A DNA stretch of 47,548 bases from a virus, in IMG/VR virus record IMGVR_UViG_3300044911_002024, positions 1 through 47,548 of that record; one strand, written 5' to 3'. Position 1 is the stretch's first letter. Each line of letters opens with the position of its first letter. This document shows, one piece after another, positions 21,817 through 29,981 of the stretch. A program made the position numbers and the translations under genes. The notes beneath the pieces are model-generated. The model made no database searches. It saw nothing but the letters and a program-made list of their open reading frames with translations, and had not been told where the DNA came from.

Positions 21817-22070
21817 TCAACCTCCGATGATCGGAACTGCTCCTTGAGTTCCGGCTTGAGTGCGTAGAGGAGCCGCGTCTGCTCGCGGACGGCCTCGCTG
21901 ATCTCTTTCTGGCTCTCGCCGATCGTCTTGAGGAACGCAGAATGCTGCTCGACCAAGGGCTGCAAAACGTCAGCGCGAATCACATACATACAAGCTAGGG
22001 CCACCAGGGTCGGAAACCCCCAGCGCTCGATCACCGTCTTGACCGTCTCGCTCATCTCGGCCCCACTCAT
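21813..22070 (-). CDS. Holin-like single-pass membrane protein, 85 aa
   Basis: ATG 22070 has GAGG nine bases upstream. One hydrophobic segment (GFPTLVALACMYVIRADVL, about 18-36) is followed by a charged helical cytoplasmic tail (TIGESQKEISEAVREQTRLL). This layout resembles BhlA/UviB-type small holins and related phage membrane proteins. If it is the holin it forms the membrane lesion for lysis. No endolysin partner is obvious nearby, so the call is tentative. Confidence 0.5.
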   Translation of the reverse strand: MSGAEMSETVKTVIERWGFPTLVALACMYVIRADVLQPLVEQHSAFLKTIGESQKEISEAVREQTRLLYALKPELKEQFRSSEVE

Positions 22071-22077
22071 CGGAGCC

Positions 22078-22437
22078 TCACGACTTGAGCATCACGACGG
22101 CGGTCGCCGCGGTGGAGTTCGTGCTCCCCGCGACGATCCTGATGGCCCCCACGCCGTAGGCGGCATCAGGCAAGCTGTACACCTGCGGCGTGACAGTGGA
22201 CGGGGCGAGGGTGATGTCAGCAACCGAGCCGTCGGCGGCGTAAACGCGGCCCCAGTTGCCGTCAACGGCCGTCGAGGCCCAGATTTGCAGCGTCTGCGAC
22301 GAGGCGGTGCTGCCAGTGCCGATGTAGACGGCCCCTCCGGCAACGTCATCCCAGCGGATCGTGGTGGCCGACGCCGTCGCCGTGGTCAGCGTGATCGGCA
22401 GAGCCTTGAACTTACGGCGAATCTTCGGGTCGCTCAC
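22078..22437 (-). CDS. Probable virion protein, 119 aa
   Basis: GTG 22437 is preferred: GGGAGG lies five bases upstream, while GTG 22443 overlaps that site. The protein is beta-rich, low in charge and high in T, S, A and V (ITLTTATASATTIRWDD, VYIGTGSTASSQTLQIW). This composition is that of head or tail decoration proteins. No family recognised. Confidence 0.55.
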   Translation of the reverse strand: MSDPKIRRKFKALPITLTTATASATTIRWDDVAGGAVYIGTGSTASSQTLQIWASTAVDGNWGRVYAADGSVADITLAPSTVTPQVYSLPDAAYGVGAIRIVAGSTNSTAATAVVMLKS

Positions 22438-22484
22438 TTGCACCTCCCTGTGCGTTGCGGGCCTCTAGGGCCACTCGTGGCGGG

Positions 22485-23054
22485 CTACGGGGTCGATACC
22501 CTTATTGTAGCCACGAGGCGACTATGAAAGGCGGCATCCACGGCATCCTCGAGGTCGTCGAGGGTGCCGACGTTCCTGACCACCTGATGAATCAGGTGGT
22601 CAGGAATCCCTGCCTCGCTCGCGTGCTCACCTGCCGCCCCGCCCAGCCCCGCGCCCGGCCGCTCGACCCGCCAGACCTGCCCGCCGCCGGCCACGATGGC
22701 CTCGGCCTCGTTTGTGAACCGCACGTCGGTGATCGCGACGTTCCAGCCCTCCTGCGTGTACTCGGCGGCCCGCCGCATGGCGATTCTGATCCAGATGTCG
22801 TCCCGCACCATCTGCCTCCCCCACTCGGTGCCGAGCGTTTGGAGCAACTCCCGCGGCGATTTCCCCAGCCACGGGATCGGCCGCTCCTTGGCCTCGCGGT
22901 TTTTCAGTTGGGCCGGCGGCAGGCCGGTGATCTCGCTGACGGCCTTGTAGATCGGCCCGGCGAACGAGATCGCCGCGAACCGCCACCGGCGGGAGAGAAT
23001 CGCCGACACCTCGTCCTTGCCGCTGCCGGCCAATCCGCACAGTCCGATGATCAT
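22485..23054 (-). CDS. Deoxynucleoside monophosphate kinase
   Basis: 189 residues, close to phage dNMP kinases such as the T4 gene 1 family. P-loop GLAGSGKD (7-14), ELLQTLGTEWGRQMVRDDIW around 70-90 for nucleotide contacts, AITDVRFTNEAEAI near 108, then WRVERPG. It phosphorylates dNMPs to dNDPs with ATP and supplies precursors, including modified ones in some phages. It overlaps the phosphoesterase gene by ATGA. A perfect 16-bp inverted repeat lies in the last third of the gene. Confidence 0.85.
   Translation of the reverse strand: MIIGLCGLAGSGKDEVSAILSRRWRFAAISFAGPIYKAVSEITGLPPAQLKNREAKERPIPWLGKSPRELLQTLGTEWGRQMVRDDIWIRIAMRRAAEYTQEGWNVAITDVRFTNEAEAIVAGGGQVWRVERPGAGLGGAAGEHASEAGIPDHLIHQVVRNVGTLDDLEDAVDAAFHSRLVATIRVSTP
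22573..22606. repeat. Perfect 16-bp inverted repeat with 2-base centre
   Basis: TTCCTGACCACCTGAT and its exact complement flank a two-base centre at 22589-22590. The repeat lies inside the coding sequence of the dNMP kinase (residues IPDHLIHQVVRNV region), about 90 bases before its stop. A match of this length at such spacing is very unlikely by chance. It could extrude as a cruciform, form an RNA hairpin, or bind a dimeric protein. Confidence 0.95.
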
Positions 23055-24220
23055 TTTGGCTCCGAAACGTGAAGTGCCACCAGGCCACCCTCCGGCCGGT
23101 AGAGAAATGTTTCCATCGCCTGGCGGCTGCCGATGAAGCCGTGCTCGCTGTGCCAGTCATCCGGCTCCGAGAGGCTTGGGCAGGTTCTGAGGATCACCCC
23201 CGATAGCGTCTCGATGGGCCGCTGCCATTCGGCGGCCTGCGAGTGGAAGTGGCCCGTATGCCATTCTCGGCAGAGGCTACCGCTCCACTCGCTAGGCCGC
23301 TCTAGCGCCATGATCTGCGGCAACTTCTTCTTGGCCTTGTTGCCGTGGCAGAACCCCAGGAGGTTCTTGCCGTGGCTCGCGTACTGCCGGCCGGTGTAGT
23401 CCATGCGGACTTCGACGCGGCGGTCTTTGCGGAACCGCTCGGCGACGATCCGCTGAAACGCCCAGGTCAGCGTCTCGTCGTGGTTCCCGTTCACGACGAT
23501 CACGTCAGTCGGGCAGGTGGACGCCGACCGCTCGATCACTCTGATCAGCGACTCGCAGCCGACCTCGATCATCTTCTGGAGCCGGCCGTCCCGCTCGAGC
23601 GGCGTGCCAGAGGTTGTCGTGCCGCCGGGCGTGTCGTAGTGGAAGATGTCGCCGAGGAACGCGATCGTGCGACGGGCCGGCTTGTAGGAGTCGCCGATGT
23701 CGAGGAGTTCGCTGGCCGCGGCCCCGACGCGGCGATCCGCGATAGCGAGGTCGTAGTCACCGCCTCCGGTCGTGCGCCTCCATGCGTACTTACCATAATG
23801 GGGGTCGCCGATTGGCAGCACCTGCCAGGTGCCGTCGCGCCTGGCCGGCTTCTTGACCGCCGGCACTCGCAGCTTCTTCGCCGCCGCGGCGATCATCGCC
23901 TCGACGCACTCCTGCACGCTGGGGCCAGCCTTGGGCCGGAGCCGCACGAACACCCGGTGCAACTCAGTGACGGTCGTGCCGCCCTCGCCGTCGGAGGTGC
24001 CGACCTCCCACTTCGTGGCCTCTGACGCCGCTACCTCGTAGCGGGTCAGGTCGGCCTCGATATGCCGCAGGAGGTCTTCCACGGTTTTGATGCGGCGGCT
24101 CGTGCTCTTGGCCTCGAGCACGTCGCCGTCCTGCCGCTGCGTGACCTGCTCAGACGAGGCCGTCGGCGACGGCTCCGGCAGGGCAGACGCCACGGCAGCC
24201 TTCAGACCTTGCCGAGCCAT
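23051..24220 (-). CDS. Calcineurin-like metallophosphoesterase
   Basis: 389 residues from ATG 24220, with CAGGAG upstream; earlier codons are shadow. Metal motifs are GDPHYG (138-143), FLGDIFHYD (188-196), VVNGNHDE (242-249), a CHGNK near 294 and GHFHS near 329, the full phosphoesterase set. The first 130 residues have a helical N-terminal part. Substrate could be DNA ends, nucleotides or protein phosphates; Mre11-like nuclease activity is possible but unshown. Common in phages near the dNMP kinase. Confidence 0.85.
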   Translation of the reverse strand: MARQGLKAAVASALPEPSPTASSEQVTQRQDGDVLEAKSTSRRIKTVEDLLRHIEADLTRYEVAASEATKWEVGTSDGEGGTTVTELHRVFVRLRPKAGPSVQECVEAMIAAAAKKLRVPAVKKPARRDGTWQVLPIGDPHYGKYAWRRTTGGGDYDLAIADRRVGAAASELLDIGDSYKPARRTIAFLGDIFHYDTPGGTTTSGTPLERDGRLQKMIEVGCESLIRVIERSASTCPTDVIVVNGNHDETLTWAFQRIVAERFRKDRRVEVRMDYTGRQYASHGKNLLGFCHGNKAKKKLPQIMALERPSEWSGSLCREWHTGHFHSQAAEWQRPIETLSGVILRTCPSLSEPDDWHSEHGFIGSRQAMETFLYRPEGGLVALHVSEPK

Positions 24221-24531
24221 GCACGCACTCCTGCGACACCGCAGATCGGGATGCCGCGCGCGCGGCAGTTGTCCACCAGGCTGATCGCGAGCGAGAGGCA
24301 GGAGGCTTGCAGTTCGCCGGCCATCCACGCCTTCCTGATGTCTTCGATCTCATCTCTCTGCTCGGCAGAGAGACGATCTAGCCAGTTCGGCGGCTTTCGC
24401 TTCAGCGAGACGCTGGCTGCGACGGCGTCACGAAGGCTCGACGAGCCGGTAGCCGAGGGCGTGGAGGACGCGGGCGATGTCTCGGCCGCTTTCGGTGATT
24501 GTCTCTTCGCAGACCTGGGGGAAACACGCAT
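24202..24531 (-). CDS. Hypothetical protein, 109 aa, overlapping the HExxH gene
   Basis: The frame starts at ATG 24531 inside the HExxH gene and overlaps its last 104 bases in another frame; no ATG, GTG or TTG is available between the overlap and the conserved-looking part. The N-terminal 32 residues are low-complexity S/P/A. The rest (PPNWLDRLSAEQRDEIEDIR, then LSLAISLVDNCRARGI and GVAGVRAWL) looks like a helical DNA-binding-type domain. It overlaps the phosphoesterase start by 19 bases. Real gene likely, function unknown. Confidence 0.55.
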   Translation of the reverse strand: MRVSPRSAKRQSPKAAETSPASSTPSATGSSSLRDAVAASVSLKRKPPNWLDRLSAEQRDEIEDIRKAWMAGELQASCLSLAISLVDNCRARGIPICGVAGVRAWLGKV

Positions 24532-24721
24532 GGAGTGCCTCGTGAACCTCGGTTTCGAGCCTCGCGCGGCCGGTGAGCCGCGTGTCGATCAGAATCTTGG
24601 GCCGCTGCTTTGGGTTCTTAGCATCGGGCCAGAACGTCCACCCCGCGGCGGCGCCGCGGAGCCGGGAGTACCGCCAGAGCCAGACGCGCCCCGCGATCGT
24701 AAAGTGGTGGTCGGCGGCCAT
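24428..24721 (-). CDS. Small HExxH putative metallopeptidase, 97 aa
   Basis: Contains ETEVHEALHACF (HEALH, residues 60-64) with E57 upstream and a later ESGRDIARVLHALGYRLVE whose glutamate could be the third metal ligand. RPKILIDTRLTGRARLETEV precedes the motif, as in small phage minigluzincins. It may cut a peptide substrate such as a host protein or cell-wall peptide, or be a non-peptidase relative. Start ATG 24721 has no ribosome site; TAGACT lies six bases upstream, suggesting leaderless translation. Confidence 0.65.
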   Translation of the reverse strand: MAADHHFTIAGRVWLWRYSRLRGAAAGWTFWPDAKNPKQRPKILIDTRLTGRARLETEVHEALHACFPQVCEETITESGRDIARVLHALGYRLVEPS

Positions 24722-24727
24722 AGCAAT

Positions 24728-24733
24728 AGTCTA
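24728..24733 (-). promoter_or_regulatory. Possible -10 box of a leaderless promoter
   Basis: TAGACT on the minus strand ends six bases before ATG 24721, the spacing expected if transcription starts at the ATG. No good -35 is visible. Weak evidence on its own. Confidence 0.35.
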
Positions 24734-24741
24734 CACAAGTA

Positions 24742-24760
24742 GCCTAGCAGCCCGCTAGGC
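24742..24760. repeat. Short hairpin at the end of the zinc-protein gene
   Basis: GCCTAGC and GCTAGGC flank a five-base loop over the stop codon of the upstream gene. It may act as a weak transcription or mRNA-end signal before the HExxH gene. No T-run. Confidence 0.35.
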
Positions 24761-25054
24761 AGTTTGCGGAGGCTCGCTATCTCGCCCAAGCAGCCTATCT
24801 GAAAGCCGGTTCAGCGCGGCCTTTCTGCGTCCACACCCGCAGTCTTTGATGCCGACCGCGTTCGCCACCCGCTGGACGCGCTCCTCGGTGATGCCGATCG
24901 CGGACAGACCGGCGGCGACGAGGTCGCCGAGGCCAGGCCTGGTGTCGTTGACTTCGCACTTGCACTGGCCCCTGTGCGGTGCCGCTTGGTCTGGGCTGGG
25001 GCGAGAGCACTTGGCACAGACCCACACGCCTGCGGTCTTTCTGATTCGTCTCAC
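24755..25054 (-). CDS. Small zinc-ribbon-like phage protein, 99 aa
   Basis: GTG 25054 has GAGGAG upstream. Cysteines VCAKC (C13, C16) and CKC (C31, C33) can form a zinc site. A second part, AIGITEERVQRVANAVGIKD then CGCGRRKAALNRL, matches the widespread phage motif GIxxCGxCxxRRxxLN. The role of that motif is unknown to me. First gene after the tail module. Confidence 0.7.
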   Translation of the reverse strand: MRRIRKTAGVWVCAKCSRPSPDQAAPHRGQCKCEVNDTRPGLGDLVAAGLSAIGITEERVQRVANAVGIKDCGCGRRKAALNRLSDRLLGRDSEPPQTA

Positions 25055-25060
25055 TGGCTG

Positions 25061-28000
25061 CTACTCCTCGATCTCAACAAGGGTCACCGTGACCGTGGCC
25101 GTCGCGGCGTGCTTGGTGACGACTAACTCTGCGCCGTCTGTGATGCAGCATCGCTCCCCACTCTCGTCCCTGGCCGAAGGGAGTTCGACAACCATCGAGA
25201 TGATGTCGCTCTCCCCAGGCTCCTGGCCGATGCTTGTGCATCCGGTTTCGTCGGTCTGGGCGGAAATCTCTACTGCGTACTTCTTCGCTGTCGTGCAGGC
25301 AAGAGTCACGACGATGTACCAGCCATCAACTGATCGAACCGATTTCCAATACCCGCTGGCGCTGTTTTTGTAGCCTTTGAACAATGGGATGGTAACGGTC
25401 AGCCCGGCGCACCGACCAGGGTCTTCCGCGTCTGGCTCGACCTGTATGTCCAATTCGATCAGCAGCGACTCGATGCCGCAGGGTACGAGATCAAGCGGGT
25501 CAGTCCACATATTGCACGGGCAAAAACAGCATGGCTCCTTGGCGTCGTATTTGCCGCCGGCAGATAGCGTAATCTCTCCGCTAGGCCCGTCGTATGCGCT
25601 GACGTAGACACCCTCGGGCAGGCTCGCGCAGTCCTCGACCTTGTCCTGCGAGAGGAATAGCCCGCCCCAGCGATACTCTGCCTCGTCCTCGTCGATAGGA
25701 ATCTGCGCGTCAGAAGAGATGACGGCTCGCCCGAGTGAAACGCGAAGCTCTCCGTCTTGCAGGGTTGCTTCAACAAACTGCAAATGCTCTGGGCAAAGGT
25801 ACTGGTACTTGCAGTTAATCGGCCCACTGCGCATCAAGTAGTCCGCGCCTGGCTCCTCCACCTCGACTGACTCGATCTTCCCGAAGTCAGCGCTTGCCGT
25901 GTCGTCATTGACCGTCGCTTTGATTACCGCACCGGAGCCTGCGCTGGGGAGCGTCTGTATGACGCTAACCTCTTCGAGGCCGATGTATGGCGGCAGGTGG
26001 TCGTTTTCCTGATAGTAGACGCCGCGCCGCAAGATGGAGAACTCTTGCGGAACGCCGCGGTCTCTGTAGTAGGCCCCGGAGTTCGTCACAGTTGCCGACT
26101 GCACTGCTCCGTTTTCGTCTGTTCTTGCGGTTGCCGTTCCGCCCGCCCCAGTGTGTGGCGTTGTGACTGAAAGAACCAGGGTGGAGTTCGGCGGGTAGCC
26201 TGTGCCAGGCTCAGTGACTTGTATTGACTGAACTGCCCACGTCGCCCCGACAACTCCCTGCGGTATGTTGAAGACTTCCGACCAGCCGCTGACCGACGGC
26301 CCCGACTTCACGAGCGTGGCCGCAAACGTCGCCGTGCCGAAGCCCGCGGCGACGTTGACGGTGGGCTGCTCGCGAGTGTGAACGGCTATCCTGGCGGCAG
26401 TTGAGACGGTAGCGGCGGTCTGGATCAGCAGTCTTGAGCCGTCAACGTAGCCCGTGCCGCTTGGCTCAACGGAATCAATCTCCCAGTACGGGAGTCCGCA
26501 GGAGTCTTCCATCTCCTCCAGCGTGACGGCCATCTCCCCTGAGTTGCCTGCGGTAACTGCCGGCTGGGTTCTCGCCTTTTTTGCATACCCAGAGCCGCGT
26601 CTCGTCAAACGGACATGGCTGATTGGCGTTGCAACGCCGTCCCAAGCGTCTGACTCTTGATAATAAGCGCCTGGCTCTGTGATTGAAACAGACTTGAGAT
26701 ACCCATACGGGTAACCCTCTGGAAGTGCAGCCGCGTCTTCGGGGGGCAGCTCAACTTCAGTGACGGTAATGACTGCGGCCACCTCTTCCTTGGTTCGCAT
26801 ACCGACCGGAGTGGATAGCAGGTAGAAGTTTGCTGGGTTCTGCGGGAACGGTGGAAAGAACCCTGCTTTTATCGTTTGCCCCACCTCAAAGAACGGCCCC
26901 GCGAAGCCCTCGACTCTCGACACGCCCCAGGTCTCTGGGTAGCCATCGTTTTTCTCAAGGTAAATATCGGCGACCTCACCAAGTCCCTCTACGCTTCCGA
27001 TCATCCGGGGCATCTTTCTGAAGATCGGCTCAACTTCGCCGCCCGACCCGAAGCACGCTTTGACGCATGTGCGGACAAGTGGAGTGCTGTCGAATGCCTT
27101 CAGCGTGATCGAGCGATCGTTCAGTTCTGTGATGCACCTCGGTGGCGTCCACGCCCAGCCGCGGTAGTTGTCGCCGCCCTCCTCAACGTCAACGCCGATA
27201 ACGTGGCCGAATGTTTTGCTTGCGGGGTCGTCGTCCACAACGCCGCGCAGCACCGCGCCGGCTGGCAGGGGGTCTGTTGGACGAAGCCGGCTGGTGGAAG
27301 AGAAGGTCACGTCTGCCACGAGCGGTGGCACGTCGGTATCTCGATAGTAGAGACCGCCGCTGGTGACGACCGCCGCAGTCGCCTTGCCATTTTCAATGGT
27401 GATGTATGCCTCGGCCAGGTTTTCCCCAACAGCCTTTGTCCGATCACCGAGAGAGAACGACACTGAAGACTTGTCGCCCTCAAGGCCGTCCCCGGCGTAA
27501 AGAATGGAAAGCTCAGACACACTCCACGTCGAAGGATGCTCGCCATTGAATGACACGGTCGGCCGCAGCCTCACGCCGCCAGTCGCCGTTGCCGAGATGA
27601 TGGGAATATCCCGCTCGGCGATGACTTTCCGGTGATATTCGCCGGCAGACTGTAGCGTCACAGTCGTCTCGCCGCCGGCCTGCGATATGATTCCGACCGC
27701 CTGAGACACCTCCACATCGCGCGCGGCTTTCGACACATAGACCAGCGAGGAATTCGCCAGGTCGCCGCCGTTGGTGACCTTGATCGACGACACCTTCCAC
27801 GCTGGGCGGCACTGAGAGACAAACTCAGTGGTCTCGATTGTGAAATTCGCCTTGGGCGACGCAGAGAATACAGAGAGTGTGGGAGCGACGCGGCCCTGCT
27901 CTGCGTAGCAACTCCCTGGCAGCGTCACGAATGCCTTCGTCACGGGGCCGGCGTCACCGACCTCGCCGCCGGGGGCTGAAATACCGATCGCGGCACCTTG

Positions 28001-28147
28001 ACCAAACGACGAGTGGCACGACTTAGCAAAGCCCCTGGCGACCTCCGCGCCCATCTTCGCGTCGAACTTTGCGAAACTTGCGGTGATGCTATATGGCAAG
28101 AAACTGCACGAGCAGCCGCACTTATTGCAGCAGTCTGGCAGAAACAT
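25061..28147 (-). CDS. Large distal tail protein, repeat-rich and cysteine-clustered, 1028 aa
   Basis: Begins MFLPDCCNKCGCSCSFLPYS with five cysteines in nine residues, and has further clusters near the C-terminus (CCFCPCNMW; GERCC). The middle carries about a dozen degenerate units built on a G-x-x-Y core: SGGLYYRDTDVPP, EPGAYYQESDAWDG, SGTGYVDGS, EPGTGYPPNS, NSGAYYRDRGVP, EPGADY. Such repeats occur in large phage fibres and base-plate proteins and suggest stacked beta-modules. The cysteine clusters could bind metal or form disulfides. Likely receptor-binding tip or central fibre. The start has GGAG seven bases upstream. Confidence 0.7.
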   Translation of the reverse strand: MFLPDCCNKCGCSCSFLPYSITASFAKFDAKMGAEVARGFAKSCHSSFGQGAAIGISAPGGEVGDAGPVTKAFVTLPGSCYAEQGRVAPTLSVFSASPKANFTIETTEFVSQCRPAWKVSSIKVTNGGDLANSSLVYVSKAARDVEVSQAVGIISQAGGETTVTLQSAGEYHRKVIAERDIPIISATATGGVRLRPTVSFNGEHPSTWSVSELSILYAGDGLEGDKSSVSFSLGDRTKAVGENLAEAYITIENGKATAAVVTSGGLYYRDTDVPPLVADVTFSSTSRLRPTDPLPAGAVLRGVVDDDPASKTFGHVIGVDVEEGGDNYRGWAWTPPRCITELNDRSITLKAFDSTPLVRTCVKACFGSGGEVEPIFRKMPRMIGSVEGLGEVADIYLEKNDGYPETWGVSRVEGFAGPFFEVGQTIKAGFFPPFPQNPANFYLLSTPVGMRTKEEVAAVITVTEVELPPEDAAALPEGYPYGYLKSVSITEPGAYYQESDAWDGVATPISHVRLTRRGSGYAKKARTQPAVTAGNSGEMAVTLEEMEDSCGLPYWEIDSVEPSGTGYVDGSRLLIQTAATVSTAARIAVHTREQPTVNVAAGFGTATFAATLVKSGPSVSGWSEVFNIPQGVVGATWAVQSIQVTEPGTGYPPNSTLVLSVTTPHTGAGGTATARTDENGAVQSATVTNSGAYYRDRGVPQEFSILRRGVYYQENDHLPPYIGLEEVSVIQTLPSAGSGAVIKATVNDDTASADFGKIESVEVEEPGADYLMRSGPINCKYQYLCPEHLQFVEATLQDGELRVSLGRAVISSDAQIPIDEDEAEYRWGGLFLSQDKVEDCASLPEGVYVSAYDGPSGEITLSAGGKYDAKEPCCFCPCNMWTDPLDLVPCGIESLLIELDIQVEPDAEDPGRCAGLTVTIPLFKGYKNSASGYWKSVRSVDGWYIVVTLACTTAKKYAVEISAQTDETGCTSIGQEPGESDIISMVVELPSARDESGERCCITDGAELVVTKHAATATVTVTLVEIEE

Positions 28148-28486
28148 CTAAGCGCACTCCGCGGCAACGAGTTGCCAAACACCGTCCACGGAGGCGACGA
28201 ATGCTTCCCGGTCTTCGCCGCAGCCCGTGTCAACGGTCGCCATGATGTTGTGCGCCGTCGCCGTTTCATCTGTGCCGTGGAAGTAGATGGTTTTTGTAGC
28301 GCCCTTGTTCCACGCCCCGGTGAATGTCGCCCGGCGAAGCCCTTGGGACGGCTGCTGCATCTCTTGCAGCCGCGTGGGGATTCTCGTGACTGCCGAGCCG
28401 ATGGGCTGCGACTCGACTTGCCCAACAACCCTGCGAATGTCGCCGAGCAGCCGGGGGCCGATGTAGTACTTCTCTGTCTTTTGCAT
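28148..28486 (-). CDS. Tail-associated protein, 112 aa
   Basis: ATG 28486 overlaps the previous stop (TGATG). Sequence such as YYIGPRLLGDIRRVVGQVES, RRATFTGAWNKGATKTIYF and VASVDGVWQLVAAECA is beta-rich and neutral. Not recognised. Its place between two distal tail genes suggests a structural or attachment role. Confidence 0.55.
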   Translation of the reverse strand: MQKTEKYYIGPRLLGDIRRVVGQVESQPIGSAVTRIPTRLQEMQQPSQGLRRATFTGAWNKGATKTIYFHGTDETATAHNIMATVDTGCGEDREAFVASVDGVWQLVAAECA

Positions 28487-29598
28487 CAGCGCAGGTCGAG
28501 GGTTTGCTTAAAGTCGATGGCTCGGTGAACCTGATATCCGTAGACGAGCGGGGCAAGGGTCGCGCTGCGGGGCCGACCGTTGTCGTTCAGGGGGATCGGC
28601 TGGGCGCAAGGAGCCTGCGCTGCGCCGCCGCCTTGATAGTCAAAAACCTTGACCATCCCGCGCACCTTGTCGCCCGGCGTCACTTGGGTGGGCAGCGCCC
28701 TGGTCGCGACGATTTTGCCGTTAACGTGCTTGAGGGGCTGCCCGTCGAGTTCATCCATCTCATCGCCGGGCGGCGCGAACGCCTTGACGTTGAACCCGGT
28801 CTGAGGGACTGCGATGTCCCAGCCCAGTTCGACCACCCGAAAGCCGTCCTCGCCGTTCTCGCCAAAATGAATCTGAGTGCTGTTTGCCTTATAGGCGAAC
28901 TCGTAGGTGCAGTTCCACCCTCGGTACAGCAGATTTCCCCAACTCTCTACGACTGCGGTTGACGAAAGGCCGCGAAACATCACGGTGTGCGGCGCCGCCG
29001 CTAGCGATCCTATTGTAAAAGCGTTTGAATTAATCGCCCCGACGTGCCGCGCGTGGCGGGTGGGGTCGAGCGGCTCAAACTGCTGGACGCTGATCGTGAC
29101 CAGCGCGTCAAATCGTGATACGCCGTCATAGAAATCCTTGGCGGGATTTGCGGCAGGCACGGCCTCGTCGGCCCATGCATTTTGCCCCGTTCGCTTCCAC
29201 CACGACCAAGTTGGAATCTCGTAAAGCGACGAACTGATGCTCCAGTTTGCAGGGCGGATCGTCGGTGGCTGCGACTTGGGGTCGCTTCCTCCTCCGCCTC
29301 CGCCTCCGCCTCCGCCGACGCCGCCTGCACCTGGCGTGCTTTGATAGTTGAATGTGCAGACCGCCACCATTCTGCTGTCCCCCTCTGCCCTACAGTCGAA
29401 AGACACGCAGTAGAGGTTGAGATTGAACGGGTGCTGCTGGCCGATCGAGACTCCGCAGGCTTGCTGAATGTCAAAGACTTCACCAGGACTTGTTTTCAAC
29501 AGCCGAAAAACGCGAGTCTGCGCGTCGGCTAACTGCCCCTCGTTGCTCGAGCGAGCAAACGTACTGCCGCTGATGAGTTCAAGTACTTCCTGTGGCAC
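28486..29598 (-). CDS. Distal tail protein with poly-glycine linker, 370 aa
   Basis: GTG 29598 with GAGGGC upstream. Two regions are joined by a linker of about ten consecutive glycines near residue 95-105 (coding 29289-29333). The N-part (residues 1-85) includes VFDIQQACGVSIGQQHPF; the larger C-part is beta-rich with SISSSLYEIPTWSWWK and NLLYRGWNCTYEFAY. A flexible hinge between an anchoring and an exposed domain is the simple reading. No named family recognised. Confidence 0.6.
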   Translation of the reverse strand: MPQEVLELISGSTFARSSNEGQLADAQTRVFRLLKTSPGEVFDIQQACGVSIGQQHPFNLNLYCVSFDCRAEGDSRMVAVCTFNYQSTPGAGGVGGGGGGGGGGSDPKSQPPTIRPANWSISSSLYEIPTWSWWKRTGQNAWADEAVPAANPAKDFYDGVSRFDALVTISVQQFEPLDPTRHARHVGAINSNAFTIGSLAAAPHTVMFRGLSSTAVVESWGNLLYRGWNCTYEFAYKANSTQIHFGENGEDGFRVVELGWDIAVPQTGFNVKAFAPPGDEMDELDGQPLKHVNGKIVATRALPTQVTPGDKVRGMVKVFDYQGGGAAQAPCAQPIPLNDNGRPRSATLAPLVYGYQVHRAIDFKQTLDLR

Positions 29599-29601
29599 GG
29601 T

Positions 29602-29970
29602 TCAGCCCTCGGTGATGTCAACGCGGAGCCGGGCGCCGGCGGCGCCGGTGGCCTGATAGGTCGTCCCGCTCGAGAGCCGCACGATCGCCGGCTCGCCGGC
29701 TCGCAGAGTGGCGAAGCCAACGAACGAGCCGCCGGCCGCGATGCCGATCGCGGCGGTCTGGATGGTGCTGGTCGAGAGATTCTGGAGGAACGCCAGCCCG
29801 ACGCTCGATAGGTTCGCGGTCGAGATGCTGACGGCGTTCGTCGAGAGGGTCAGGGTCTGCGAGAGCAGCCCCGTGTTCGTCATGTTCGCCGTAACGCCGA
29901 TGGCATTGACGGAGTTAGACAGAAAGCCCTTGGAGACGAGGTATGAGATGCTGTAGTTGATGTCTGGCAT
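29602..29970 (-). CDS. Tail-associated protein, 122 aa
   Basis: ATG 29970 has AAGGAA upstream. The product is rich in S, T, N and A with alternating polarity (SNSVNAIGVTANMTNTGLLS; LTLSTNAVSISTANLSSVG) and ends with an RLSSGTTYQATG strand. It looks like a beta-structured virion protein directly after the tape measure, where distal tail or hub parts lie. Not recognised. Confidence 0.55.
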   Translation of the reverse strand: MPDINYSISYLVSKGFLSNSVNAIGVTANMTNTGLLSQTLTLSTNAVSISTANLSSVGLAFLQNLSTSTIQTAAIGIAAGGSFVGFATLRAGEPAIVRLSSGTTYQATGAAGARLRVDITEG

Positions 29971-29981
29971 GGGGGGGTTCC

